Shown in pieces: positions 36,998 to 48,086 of a stretch of 64,000 bases of DNA; position 1 is the stretch's first letter; each line of letters starts with the position of its first letter. The stretch is from Astrocystis sublimbata (Eukaryota; Ascomycota; Sordariomycetes; Xylariales; Xylariaceae). Both the position numbers and the translations under genes were made by a program. The notes beneath the pieces are model-generated. The model was given only the letters and a program-made list of their open reading frames with translations, had not been told where the DNA came from and made no database searches. The stretch lies in the NCBI GenBank assembly GCA_022453515.1, contig JAJNNY010000014.1, positions 434,001-498,000 of the forward strand, given 5' to 3'.

Positions 36998-37872
36998 TCA
37001 GTCCACAGCCAATTGGTCCGTGGCCCTTCGCCGTCCACCTGCGCCATCCGCCTGTCCGTCCGCCCCTGTTGTTGATGCTGTTGGTGCACCCTCGTCTTCA
37101 AGCCTCCGTCTGAGACCCTCGAATTCCTGACTTCTTCGGGGGGCTCGGATACCCACGACCCAGCCTGGGATGCGCCAACGCATCAATGACCTCGGCAGGA
37201 CCTCCATTCGCCACGCGTACCCTACAACCCAACCGACTGAAGCCCCGATCAGAGACCCCGGCCACTGGAAGAGCGCCAACTGCAACGCCAGCAGGTAACG
37301 GTAGGATTTGTCCGTAAAAGTGACCCCCTGGAACTGGTCGCTGGGAGTGGGAGTTATCGAAGTTGCTATTTTGTACTTGTAGGTATGTGGTATCATAGCA
37401 TGGTATTGGGCTAGGATGGCGAAGATGACGGGTGTAGGGCCGGCGGGGAGGTAGTTGAGGAGGCCGAGGCTGATCGGTCTCAAGACGAAGGCGAGGAGGA
37501 CAGGCGATGTTATACTAGTCAAGAGGAATGTCACGAGAACGAATGTCTAGTGTTGAAAAGCTATTAGCTGTGCTCCATAGTTTGGGCGCAATACTAGAGA
37601 GGTAAGCAGGTACTCACGGCGTACTTCCGCGACCCCCACAACCTCTCCACGTCTCTCATGTTATACAAGGTCAAGGCTGCAAATAGCACCTCGGATGAGT
37701 TGGTGAAGCATAGCTGGAAGATCAATGCGCGCCAGGTCTGGTGGAAGCGCCATAGATGCAGGTCGACTAGGATATAAAAGTAATGCTTGATGTCGAGCAA
37801 GCTCGCTGCTATGGAGGCGCCGATGAGGCCGTATACAAGTGTGCGCGACACCGGCGCATTGGTGAAGGACAT
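36998..37872 (-). CDS. dscB: Dsc E3 ubiquitin ligase complex subunit 2, rhomboid-like
   Basis: Rhomboid-related, protease-dead membrane subunit of the Golgi/ER Dsc ubiquitin ligase, which in fungi is needed for cleavage of SREBP-type transcription factors; orthologue of fission yeast Dsc2/Ucp14 and human UBAC2. Exon 1 (37872-37618) encodes MSFTNAPVSRTLVYGLIG onward; exon 2 (37546-36998) starts TFVLVTFLLTS. The 71 nt intron is phase 0 (GTGAGT...TAG). The 267-residue product has about six membrane segments, with the conserved FHQTWRALIFQLCFTNSSE, WGSRKYA, and WPGSLIGASVGWVVGYAW blocks, then RWRIPGWVVG. It ends soon after EFEGLRRRLEDEG with a low-complexity tail and no UBA domain, which UBAC2 and yeast Dsc2 carry. 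A further 3' exon is possible but I found no convincing splice pair. No catalytic Ser-His rhomboid dyad was seen, as expected. Confidence 0.88.
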
Positions 37873-38865
37873 GATGATGGTGATGCGGAGGCGATGCGCT
37901 TCGGTCCAAGAGAAGACAACGTCGAGGCCCTGCGTCCGCTACCTGTGCATGGCGGGACTGGTACTGGCTGTGAGCTAGAGATTTATGCAAAAAGATGTGA
38001 GAGTTCGTTCACTCGAGATATCTGGTATCGTGGATCTCAAGCTGGCCCGTCTCAATGACCAGATACAAGCATCAAAGCTTGAGATGGCAATATGTAGGGA
38101 GGGACCTATTCATGTGACGTCCTGTCGCGTCATGTCACCGTTTGCAAGTACTTAAACGCAGCCCCACTCCACCAAAGGAACAAGGTGTCTTTTAGCCCGG
38201 CCGCTGTGGCGTTTGTACCTCCTAATGGGGTAGCAAGGCTGATGGAGCGGAGTATAAATGCAGGACTGTGAACCTAGGTAGGTACCTATGATGATATAAT
38301 CAGAGGCAATAAGTAGAGTTCTTATAGAAGTTCTCCGAGAAGTTCTAGCTATAAAATCTCAGGTGCTCACTTACATGCAAAGAGCCGGAAATATTCCAGG
38401 GGCAGATTGAAGTTTAAAGAAAAGAAGTGTGTCGATGATGATGTGAGACTGGGGGGACCCAGCGTCCCGTCACTGAGAGACAGGCCCAAGCTCCAGCTGG
38501 CGTATGCACCTTGGCAGGGATGGGGCGTCTTCCGCCGAGGCAGGCCGCAGCATTCATTCTTACATGCGGCCACCAATTTCAGAACCTACACCATCCCACG
38601 TAGCTGACCACCTAAAAGTACCTGCAACCATCGTCGTCATTTCCAATTGGTGTTTCATGGCCACTGCTATTGATTATTCTTAGAAAAAGAGGAAACCTTC
38701 ACCAGAAACTCCGACTATTCCCATTACACAGGGCAACAAGCACCACCAATCAGATACCGTACCTACTTTGGGCAGCATATTGTAGCATATACCTTCGTCG
38801 CTGAGGCCTGCGTTGCGCGACAACAACAACCGTCTCTCCCCAGCTGCCCTCAAGGCCTGCTCGCC
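37873..38865. promoter_or_regulatory. Divergent upstream region of Dsc2 and RER2 genes
   Basis: The 993 bp between two head-to-head genes for ER/Golgi functions. It contains TGACGTC at 38115-38121 inside a larger inverted arrangement (GTGAC at 38114-38118, GTCAC at 38134-38138), a CRE/bZIP-like site. CCTAGGTAGGTACC lies at 38273-38286. Binding by a bZIP factor such as the unfolded-protein-response regulator is only a guess. Confidence 0.4.
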
Positions 38866-40025
38866 ATGTCGGACCTATACCTCTCGCACATTAGGAATTG
38901 GTTCTGGAAATCCCCCCCAGCAGAATGGGTCATGCGAGGTGCGAGGGACTTGCTTATCGGCACCCTTAAGCAGGGTCCGATCCCCAAGCATGTCGCTTTC
39001 GAGATGGACGGAAACAGACGCTTTGCCAAAAACCACAAGATCGAGACCATCGAGGGCCACCACCTTGGCTTCGAAGCTCTGGCTAGAGTATGTCTCCATT
39101 GCTCTCCACAGAGTCATTCGCGATCTTGAACTAATGTGTTGCGCGTTGCAGGTACTAGAGATCTGCTACAAGTGTGGCGTTAAGGTCGTCACCGTGTACG
39201 CATTCAGTATCGAGAACTTCAATCGACCCCGTGGCGAAGTGAAGGGGCTGATGGCCCTGGCGAAAGTGAAGCTCGAGCAGCTCGTACAACACGGCGAGCT
39301 GCTGGACCGATATGGCGCGTGTATCCGGGTGCTCGGCGAGCGCGATCTCATCCCTGACGATGTCCTCCCCTTCGTGGACCGAGCCGTGGAGATGACCAAG
39401 CACAACAAGGAGTAGGTCGGGACCGGAAATTCTGGGAAACGTCATTGCTAATCAGCCCTGCAGCGCGGTTCTGAACATCTGCTTCCCTTACACGTCGAGA
39501 GCCGAAATGACGAGCGCGATCAAGGCGACCATCGACGAGTTCACATCACCATCGCCACCATCAAAGGCCCCGTTCTCGCAGACAAGAATCACGCAGAAGA
39601 TAAGATCCAACTACTCGAAACGGACAGAACCACTGGGCTCAATCAGGGAGTCATCGCCAGATGCTAGCGCCAAGTCAGATCTCGACGACTCGATGTCGTC
39701 CACGACAGCCCTGGATCCCGAGTCGCCCAAATCAGAACCGGCCGCGACCAAACCGCGCAAGTTCCCGAACCCCGAGAACATCACAGTCGATACAATAAAC
39801 GGCCACACATATACGGCCGAGTGTCCGCCGCTCGACATCTTTATTCGGACTAGTAATGTCACCCGGCTGAGTGACTTCATGTTATGGCAATGTCACGAGA
39901 ACACGCATATCTTCTTCCTCTCTTGCTTCTGGCCCGAGTTTGATCTGTGGCATTTTGTGCCCGTCCTACTCGAATGGCAATGGCGGCAGAAGAAGCTGCT
40001 CGAGAAAGAGTCATCGCGAAAGTAA
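38866..40025 (+). CDS. RER2: Dehydrodolichyl diphosphate synthase (cis-prenyltransferase)
   Basis: Condenses isopentenyl diphosphate onto farnesyl diphosphate to make polyprenyl diphosphate for dolichol, the lipid carrier of protein glycosylation, at the ER membrane. Exons: 38866-39087, 39152-39411 and 39464-40025; introns of 64 nt (GTATGT...CAG) and 52 nt (GTAGGT...CAG). The 347-residue product shows the family regions in order: HVAFEMDGNRRFAKN with the catalytic Asp (residues about 43-57), FSIENFNRP, the NICFPYTSRAEMTSAI block, and IRTSNVTRLSDFMLWQC followed by FWPEFDLWHFVPVL. A low-complexity insert of about 75 residues (roughly 195-265) separates the last two blocks. At the RTSG position this protein has RTSN, a change in a normally conserved site. 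Divergent from Dsc2. Confidence 0.95.
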
Positions 40026-41889
40026 CGGTTGATCAACCCTGTTCACCATGTCATCGCATAGAAAGAAAAAGAGATTAGGTTGAGGGCTTCAAGGGTTTAA
40101 AGAGGTTGAGATTATAGAACCGCATTGAAGCGTTGTCGCATTCTGATATCCAGAGGATGAAAGTGGGACGGTCTCGAGCCGTAGTGATTCCCCCTTGTGC
40201 TACTACTAGCTTGGGCGTTGGCGTTGGTCATGTTTTACTGAAGACCTTGCGAGTACATCACTTGGAGGTGAGATGAGGAGTGAGAATATCAATTGACAAT
40301 AATGTAGTAATCCATATCTTGCTACTTAATTTTTTTTGGTAATATAGGTGTGCTAATGTAGCTATCTGTGAAACTGTGTTTGTCCCAAAGCCACATCGGA
40401 AAGCATGCACAACGATGATCCAGGTTTGGTAACTGCCTTGCTGCCTGAAGGGCAACGGAACTAATCATACTGAACAATGATTTTTAGATGATTATCACAT
40501 CGACCCCTCAAAAGTCAAAAGTCTCAAGGAAATAGCGATCCAGAACGCGCGAGTATTATCAAACGTAGGCGGACGTAGGCAGCCGAGTCAGCTTCACGTG
40601 GTTGGTTGCCAAACTGCCTACACAGCCTTCCTTTGCTAGGCATCCTGTTTGTCTTTGCCATCCTTGCAATGGATGTTGTGCAGGCTGATGCTTTTTATTT
40701 TTCGGGATTCGGTCCCTACCTGACCGCTGCCCAGTGTAGGCAGCACCTGCCAGACGCCTAGCGCAGATTAGCACTTAGACTTCGATGAATGGGGGCCGGC
40801 CAACCGTCTACACCGTCAACCGTTACCAGCTAGCTTCGATATAGCATCGAACACCACCACCTGCTCTAAACCACCTGCTACTCTTCCATCCCAATATTCT
40901 ACAATTCATCTGTCTTGACAACAACGCGGAACACACAACATATCTACTGTGGCGGTCCTCGGTCCTGTATGTCTTACCATGACTATGGCATACAAGTTAC
41001 GAGCGAGGCTACCTTCAAATTTCAGGAGGCCTTCAACCACATATCGCTGGCTCATGCAATGCAGTGCGGAGTTGAGGGGCGACGAAACGGCCCAGACAGG
41101 CTGCAAACACTGAGCGGGACAAGGCAAGTTGATTGAACACTCCTCTGATGAGACACCCATCGATCAGTCCGCCAACGATTTTGGACAGCTGTCCAAGTCG
41201 GAGGCAGAACAAGCGATGAGATCACAGGACCACCTGTTATCTTATCTTATCCGACTAGCTGGCGTCTTATCGGATCGGCCGATGCTGAATAATGGATGCG
41301 ATGTTAGCCAATCAATAGCAGGCGTTGGGCGCGCATTGGCTCATTTGGCGGCGCCCCAGGGGGTTGTTCGAGCAACCTTGGAAGTAGGCGAGGTAGGTAC
41401 CTGACCAAGCCTCCAAGGTCCCATGCACCTCACCTCTATTGGGGAGAGGGGTCAGCTAAGGGTGGTGCTGGCACTGCTACGCTGTACTGCAGCAGCCTGC
41501 ACTGAGCAGAGCAGCAGCACAGCTCGAACAAGGCCCTGCACGGGGCAAGAACCCGCAATACCTGGTCGAGGTACCTAACATAGCACTGCGCTGCAGTCTG
41601 CAGTGGCCCACGCAGTTTTGCGACTCCGCCTCTACCCTCTGCATCCCGTCGTCTTTGATCGCGTTTCTCCCACACTCGTTACTGTACAGCTCATACCCTC
41701 GAATTCCTCTGCTGCGGCCAAGATGACTTGAGCTTCGCTACTTCGCAGCTCCTCGTAAAATTAAGTTGCCAGTCTGCACACCACGCACCTCTTACCAGCA
41801 ACTTTCCATTCACACCATCCACCTACCTATTTACCTATCTACCACACTGCTGCCGACCGTCTCGTCCTCTCACCCTCTCGCGCCGTCAG
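40026..41889. other. Intergenic 1.9 kb before the ING gene
   Basis: RER2 3' flank, then the promoter of the PHD protein gene. The stretch 41805-41885 is rich in CT and ACC/CCT runs and just precedes the ATG, as a leader would. GAGGTAGGTACCTGACC at 41391-41407 carries the dispersed motif. No other gene was recognised. Confidence 0.5.
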
Positions 41890-44136
41890 ATGTCTGCAGC
41901 CAAGATGAAGACGGCCGAGCCAGCTCGCACCGACGCCGCTGGTCCCTCTGGTCGGAGGGCCCAGCCGGTGCGCCAAACTCGAGCCAACCCTTCACGAACC
42001 AGCTCGGGCAATTCTCGTGCCGTCGCAGCCCGCGAGTCGCTCGGAGGGGGCCAAACCCATGATCAGCCCATCGACATCTTTCCTGCCGTCACCCACTTCA
42101 CCGACGCTATCACAGCTCTGCCCAAGGACCTTGTCCGACACTTCACGCTCTTGAAAGAAGTCGACGCCAAGATCTTTGCTCCCGAGCAGACCTTGTTCCA
42201 ATTCATCGACGCCGCCCTCAAGTTGAACCCTCCCGAACCGCGCAGCATCCGGGACGGCTCCAGCAGCGTCGCACCTGTCTCGGCTCCCATGAGCGCCCAG
42301 AACAGCTCGAGCGGCCACGCGCTGGGCCACCCAGCACCCAGCTCCGTCGACGAATCTCGTTCCTCCACCGTCTTCGACCCGAGCAACACGCCGAGGAGGA
42401 CACTCTTTCTCCACACTGCCTACAAGATTCAAGAAATGCTCGTGTCTCTCGAAGAGAAGAACCACGTCATCTCCACCGCGAACGAAGCCCTCTCCAAGCA
42501 CTTGGCTCGCATCAATGACGTATGGCCCCATCTTGAGAATGAGTTCAGCGACGAAGCGAAATGGGGTAGTACTACGCATTGGGCCTACCCAGAGAACAGG
42601 GTCAATCGAGCAACCTTGGCGGAGAAGTCGCGCCGTGACGGAGCGGCTTTCATCACCGCTGCTGCCCAGCAGCTCCAAGTGGAAGAAGCTGCAGCACGAA
42701 GCGACGCCCGGAAACAAGCGCTCATGGCGAAGAAGGGCCTCAAGGCCCAGCAACACCAGGACTCCGACGCCGACGATCACGAAGCCAAGCAGAAGCCAGA
42801 GCCTCCCAAGAAGACACAGAACGCCAGCAAAGCTCGGAAAGTTGCCGCTGCCGCCGAGTCTTCCACACCAGTAGGCTTAGGTATCACTGCGGGACCCAAT
42901 GCGAACGGCAACCCCCCGCCCAAGCGGAGAAAGGTCGAGAACAGCAGTAATAGCAAAACAGCCAAAGATACACCCCCCACCGCAGAACGTGCTATGGCCT
43001 CCGTGTTTGGCAACAATGCCCCCAAGACTAAGACCACCAGCCCACGAACTACGCCGGGACCTGAGCCAACCAAGAAGCGAAAGGCTCTTCCTACTGCCAA
43101 CGGCTTGTCGAAGAAGAGGTTTGTTCATGTCCACCACCCTGACGGCATTGTCTCGTTTGCTAACGATGCTTTGCAGCAAAACCGCCGTCGCTACAGCCGC
43201 CGCTGCCGCTGCCGCTGCCGCCCCTCCCTCCATACCGTCGCCGACACCGCAACCTCTCATAGCAGACAAACCAGCTGCTCGCGCCTCTCCTGCACCGGCA
43301 GCCGCCGCGCCGCGTCCGGCTTCGTCGAGGGCGAGGCAGAACTCCATTCAATCCGGTGCTGAGAACGGGCGACAGCGTCCTACTTCCTCGGCGTCCAATC
43401 GTCCTAATGGTGCGACTATCGTTCCTGCCGAGCCACCTGCGCTGCCCAACGGCCCGAGAGCCTCTGCCGAGCCAAAGGCGGTGAAAGAACCTACTGTGAT
43501 CAAAATCGAGTCCAACAAAGACGACGCGAATAACCAAACTCCAAGCACTGCAAACGGCTCGAACAAGAAAGACAATCCTCCTAAAGCAGATGATACGGAT
43601 CCGAAGCCAGAGCCGGCACAAACGCCTGTACAAACCACCACGACCGTGGTCACCACCAAGAGCGGTCGCGCCAGCAAACCATCCACCCCAGCACTGGGCA
43701 GTTTCCCAGACACGGCACCCCCGTCACGGTCCCGGGCCTCTAGGGCTGGTGGGACAGGAGCGAAGCGGAGCCACAAGAAAGGCGCGTCCCAGCACGCGAT
43801 CCCCAAGATCGTGGATGTGAATATGACCAACGGCGGTCACGACGACAATGAGGCCGACGTGGACGCGGACGAGCCGCGATACTGCTACTGTGATGGTGTC
43901 AGCTACGGCGAGATGGTGGCTTGCGATGCCGACGACTGCGAGCGCGAGTGGTTCCATCTAGATTGTGTGGGCTTGAAGGCTGCTCCGCCGTCGAATAGTA
44001 AGTTTGGCAACATCATTCGTCGATACCCAGACCTGGACGCCCAAGCAACTGGCTAACTTGCTTTGCAGTGAAATGGTATTGCGACAATTGCAAGGACCGA
44101 AACAAGGCGACGGGCAAGAAGCCCAACGGGAGGTAG
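41890..44136 (+). CDS. ING-family PHD-finger protein, Pho23-like
   Basis: Histone H3K4me3 reader subunit of a histone deacetylase or acetyltransferase complex; the long linker and the [19 protein letters not shown] motif fit Pho23 of the Rpd3L deacetylase best. Exons: 41890-43118, 43177-43997 and 44069-44136; introns of 58 and 71 nt (GTTTGT...CAG, GTAAGT...CAG). The product is 705 residues. The ING N-terminal helix pair spans about 60-245, broken by a Ser-rich insert. The middle (about 280-600) is Ala/Pro/Lys-rich with basic clusters (PPKRRK, KKRK) and a polyalanine run after intron 1. The PHD finger is at about 635-685: [20 protein letters not shown], then WFHLDCVGL, and after intron 2 KWYCDNC, giving a complete C4HC3 zinc set with the aromatic reader residues. 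The start is the first ATG in the frame. The PHD-splitting intron is typical of fungal ING genes. Confidence 0.92.
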
Positions 44137-44880
44137 CTAGCTACCAAACCTACCATAGGGATATCATGCCACCTAGCGATAGACAGATATCGCGTATGGC
44201 TTCATTGTTTCAGGCAACCAGGGGATTAAGGTATTGACTGACTGTATGATGCATACACATATAAGGGAGATATAACGGCGTTGGCGGAAGTTTGTGTGTT
44301 CGTCCAACGATTCATTGCTCATTTCAAGGTTCCATGGCACGGCGAAGCGGCGAATTGGTGTTTCAGACATGACCCCGGATAGCGTGTCGTTCGCGTTTGC
44401 GCTTGCATTGACCTTTGCCCACCGCTCTATGCAGCTGCAACGTTTTTTCTTCTGGAACTTCCAGGGTTTAGGGATCGAGTTGAGTTTACGGGTAGGAGGT
44501 GGCATATTCAGTGTGTTGTTCAATCAGGGCACCTCAGAGCCCGTAACAGATAACAGCAACTCGACAAACATGTTTACAATGAGTAGAGATAGATACGTGA
44601 TTAATAGGGTCACGGTTGGTCATTGAGCCCAATACTTGTAAACTCTGAAACTTTTCTCATAAGCAATTAGCTTAATCGATGTCTTCACCGTTAGTTGTTA
44701 CCTCTACCTCTCTGCGTGACTGCGATGCATTGAGATTCACCACGCTTCAGGCTGTGGATCCGGTAGATCTCTGAAGATGGCTAAATTCGTAAGCTATGAT
44801 GAACTCCGAGGAGAAGTCATTTTCAGTAGGTAGGTAGATTCTAGATTTCCATTCTCCTTTTGAGAACAAAGTGCATGAGT

Positions 44881-44983
44881 GGTTGGTTGGTTGGTTGGTT
44901 CTAGATAGGCGAGGGCCGCAGCCGCAGCCGCGCTCGGACATGGGAATGAAAGACAGACGGACAGACGGACAGACGGACAGACG
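44881..44983. repeat. Two adjacent microsatellites, GGTT x5 and GACAGACG x4
   Basis: GGTT units occupy 44881-44900; 8-base GACAGACG units occupy 44952-44983. All units are exact. Confidence 0.9.
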
Positions 44984-45210
44984 TTTGTTCAACTGCAGGT
45001 CGTTGAATGCGACGATGGGAATAATATCATATGTATAGACCAAAGCGGTCTTATTGCCGTACGTCACAGCAGTAGGCATCGGTAGGTTGAGTATCCGATC
45101 TGCAGCTAGTTATATGGATTTTGAAGTTGAAGTGGCCATCGAATGCCGTGGAAATCAGGGATGCGACGTTTCACGTTGCTTTGCACCTTTCCGAGATCCA
45201 TCCGCGTGCG

Positions 45211-45240
45211 TAAGGTAAGGTAAGGTAAGGTAAGGTAAGG
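45211..45240. repeat. TAAGG x6 microsatellite
   Basis: Six exact pentamers, noncoding, 230 bases from the preceding repeat cluster. Confidence 0.92.
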
Positions 45241-48086
45241 TCACTGTCCACGGTGTATGTGTATGTGTGTTCAATGGAGCCCTGATGCGTATGCGAGTGC
45301 GTGCATATTTCTTGGTATAATGCTACCTCATCGTTTTTGACTTAATTACAAGTTGCTGCTCATAGTACCTTAAAAACGCTCTGCTATGGTGATCGAAGCA
45401 AATGTTTCCACTTACATAGATACTTGCCTACCTAATGTAAGTAAGGAGGCGGAATGGGATATGTTGATTACAGAGGGTCTCGGCATATGATGTAATCTCA
45501 CGGAAATGGAAATATTTTGTTATATGCTGTTGCTTGCTGTTTCTTTTTGTTTTGTTTATTTACCCTCAGCACCGATACCGGACGCGGTCAACAGTTCCCC
45601 GTGTTCTGCTTTGTGTGTCCAGTCTGGTCATGGTGCCGTGTTACGGGTAACGGGTAACGGCCTAGAGTGCTGTCAGAGTGAAGGAAGTGGCTTTTTGTAT
45701 TTCTTACGTACGCAACCGGTACCGGCCTCGGGTGCGGCTTCCTCTCCGTGCCTAGGTCCAGTAGGCAAAGTAATGCAATTTGCTTGCTGCTTGACCAAGT
45801 CAGGAGGTCGTGACCTTTTCCTTCGGGGTCACGAGCTACGTCGACTGACTTAGGTAATTATCGAGTCACTGACCCTGTCCGCCCATTGTCCTACCTACAA
45901 CCTACTACGCCTGATCTGTGCAGCGGACCGGCCGAGCCAGCTTCTTTTTAGAAGGACGAATTACCTACCTCGACTTAGGTGCGGCTATTGAAGGACCTCG
46001 GGAACATCTTACTGTACTACTGAACGAACAATGAAGAGAGCGGCTTTGTCCCAGCTCTCTCCAGCTTCTTCTAGCTTACCTTGCTCGCGTCTCTTGGGTC
46101 GTACCAGTACGTCCATGGTGCAGCAGTTTTCATGTACAACCATCTTACGTATTATGGCCCAATCGTGTCGTCGCATGTCGTCAAGCTATCATCTTGCCAC
46201 TCTTAGAAGGCGTTTGTCGTCTGTTGACCTGGTGAAACAACGTGTTGATGTGTCCAACAACAACATGATACTGAAACGCACACTGAAGCTGATATTGCTT
46301 GAGCATTGCCAATATTCTAGCCCTCCGTCTGCCACAGCTTCTCGGGTGAGTGGCTGGGCTCGTACGCACGGGTCCTATCCAGTGCGCAGCACTCTAGGCG
46401 TGCCAGATCCGTCAGTCTGGGCTGGAGGAAAGCTGGGAAAAGCCAAGAGTCGGCCAAGCCAGGGCAGGGCTGCACGGTGCTTCAGACTCCAGAGTACTTC
46501 AAGGTGGCTATTTCGCAGTGGCCAATGAGACGGGCCATAGCACGAGCATTCCTCCAGTTTTGGCAGTTTTCTCTCTTTTTTGCCTCTTTCGTCGGTGCCA
46601 CCCCGAATGCGCCGGGTTGTGCATGAGAGAGCCAGCGAGCGGCTCTCGCACGCGCATGGCTTCTGTATCCAGTCGGGCTGACAGATTGCTTGCAGCCGTG
46701 ATTTATCTACAGTGTTGTGGTCAAATGGCCAAGTCCCCCTTTGACTTTTGACAAAACAAACCAATTAGCAGCCGTGGTTGGTGGTCAAGGGGTCTGGATA
46801 ATATTAGCAAATGGTTCGAGCACCGTCCTATCGCCAAGCGCATTGAAATGGCTGATGGGGTCAGGTGACGGTCAGGAAAACGTCGAGCTTTTGTTTCTAT
46901 TACTCAATACTTGGCTGATGAAAATCAACGGCCCCTCACGGACGAGCCGCCAGCACCGCCGACTGCAGGCGACTGGACCCATCTCTTCACCACTTATACC
47001 CATTGGCGAGTTCTGCTGTGGTAAGCTTTACAACATCGATGGAACGCCGTCCAGATCATCCGGTCAAAGCCATCTTTGACCGTCGCCGCGTCTGCGCAGG
47101 TCTGCAGAACCCCGAATTATTAGTGGCCCACGTGCATTGCATCATCCCCGACTACTGGCATTCGGGCAACTTTCAAGATGACTCCGTCCATGCCTAAGCG
47201 GTCCAGCTCGCCAGGGCAGCTAGCAACACCTCGCGTTCCTCTCGCCATTCCCTGCATCTGTATACATCTGGTTTAGTTGCCGTTACCAAGCCCCTAATGT
47301 GCCTGAGGTAGCAGCCGTTCTAGATACTGTTTAGTTTACCCCGGATTCATTTGCCTTCCTGTCTGTCGCCCAATCCTCGTCGACAGACGGTGTTAGACGA
47401 CACCGCGACTTAGTGTACACACTACTCCAAGCACAACAAGTTACAACACATCAACGCTTGGTCAACGCTTGGCTTACCCGCTTCCGCCGCCTTCGCTTCG
47501 CCTCCTGCTATAATAATAAACACTCCGTCGACTGCTCCCAGCCGAACCCCTTGCGGTGTCTTGTATCTGCCAAAACCTTCCTGATCGACTCATAATAGAA
47601 CCACTCGCATTGACACCAACCATCTCGTCGCTGGTGTCACAAGTCGTTCCCCACATTGCGCCAGCGATATTCATTACCTAAACGTTTGTTCCCTTGACTA
47701 AAAGAAAGCTGGTCGGGCTCTCCTGGGGTTGGCCTGCCGCCTCTGCACACACAAATTACACACATCACACACGGTCTCGCTGTTTTCCTCGGCCGGACAC
47801 AGGACGCAGGTCCAAACTTTGCACTACGTGGTCATCTGCATCTGTTTGCGTGCGTTCCCCATCGGCGCTCACGGTTTCTACCAAACCCGTGCGTGGCCAT
47901 TACGAATCCTGCCTGCATACCAGGTACTTCCTTACACCGGGACATCGAGAGCCTGAGCCGTGACAGCAAAGGGTGCATTGCGCTATCGAAAGTGGCTCTT
48001 GCATCACGACCGTATTCATCTATCCCTCACTTGCTCTGCATTTCCTCCAATCTACCACCCCACCTCGCTGCACCCTACCCGACAGC

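Larger units (their letters stand above)
44137..48086. other. Intergenic 3.95 kb with several microsatellites
   Basis: No recognised gene. Simple repeats cluster in its first third: GGTT x5 at 44881-44900, GACAGACG x4 at 44952-44983, and TAAGG x6 at 45211-45240. A plus-strand frame of 165 codons (46031-46528) and its antisense shadow have no domain and are probably not coding. From about 47200 on, the sequence is pyrimidine-rich and probably forms the promoter and long leader of the F-box gene. Confidence 0.5.

Noticed and set aside
42899..43118. Alternative reading of the ING gene in which the downstream frame extends upstream of the intron
   Set aside because: The 58-nt GT-AG intron at 43119-43176 gives a continuous product with the ING N-terminus; the extension is a shadow.
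46031..46528. 165-codon plus-strand frame
   Set aside because: Composition is irregular, there is an overlapping antisense frame, no domain is visible, and it sits in promoter-like DNA.
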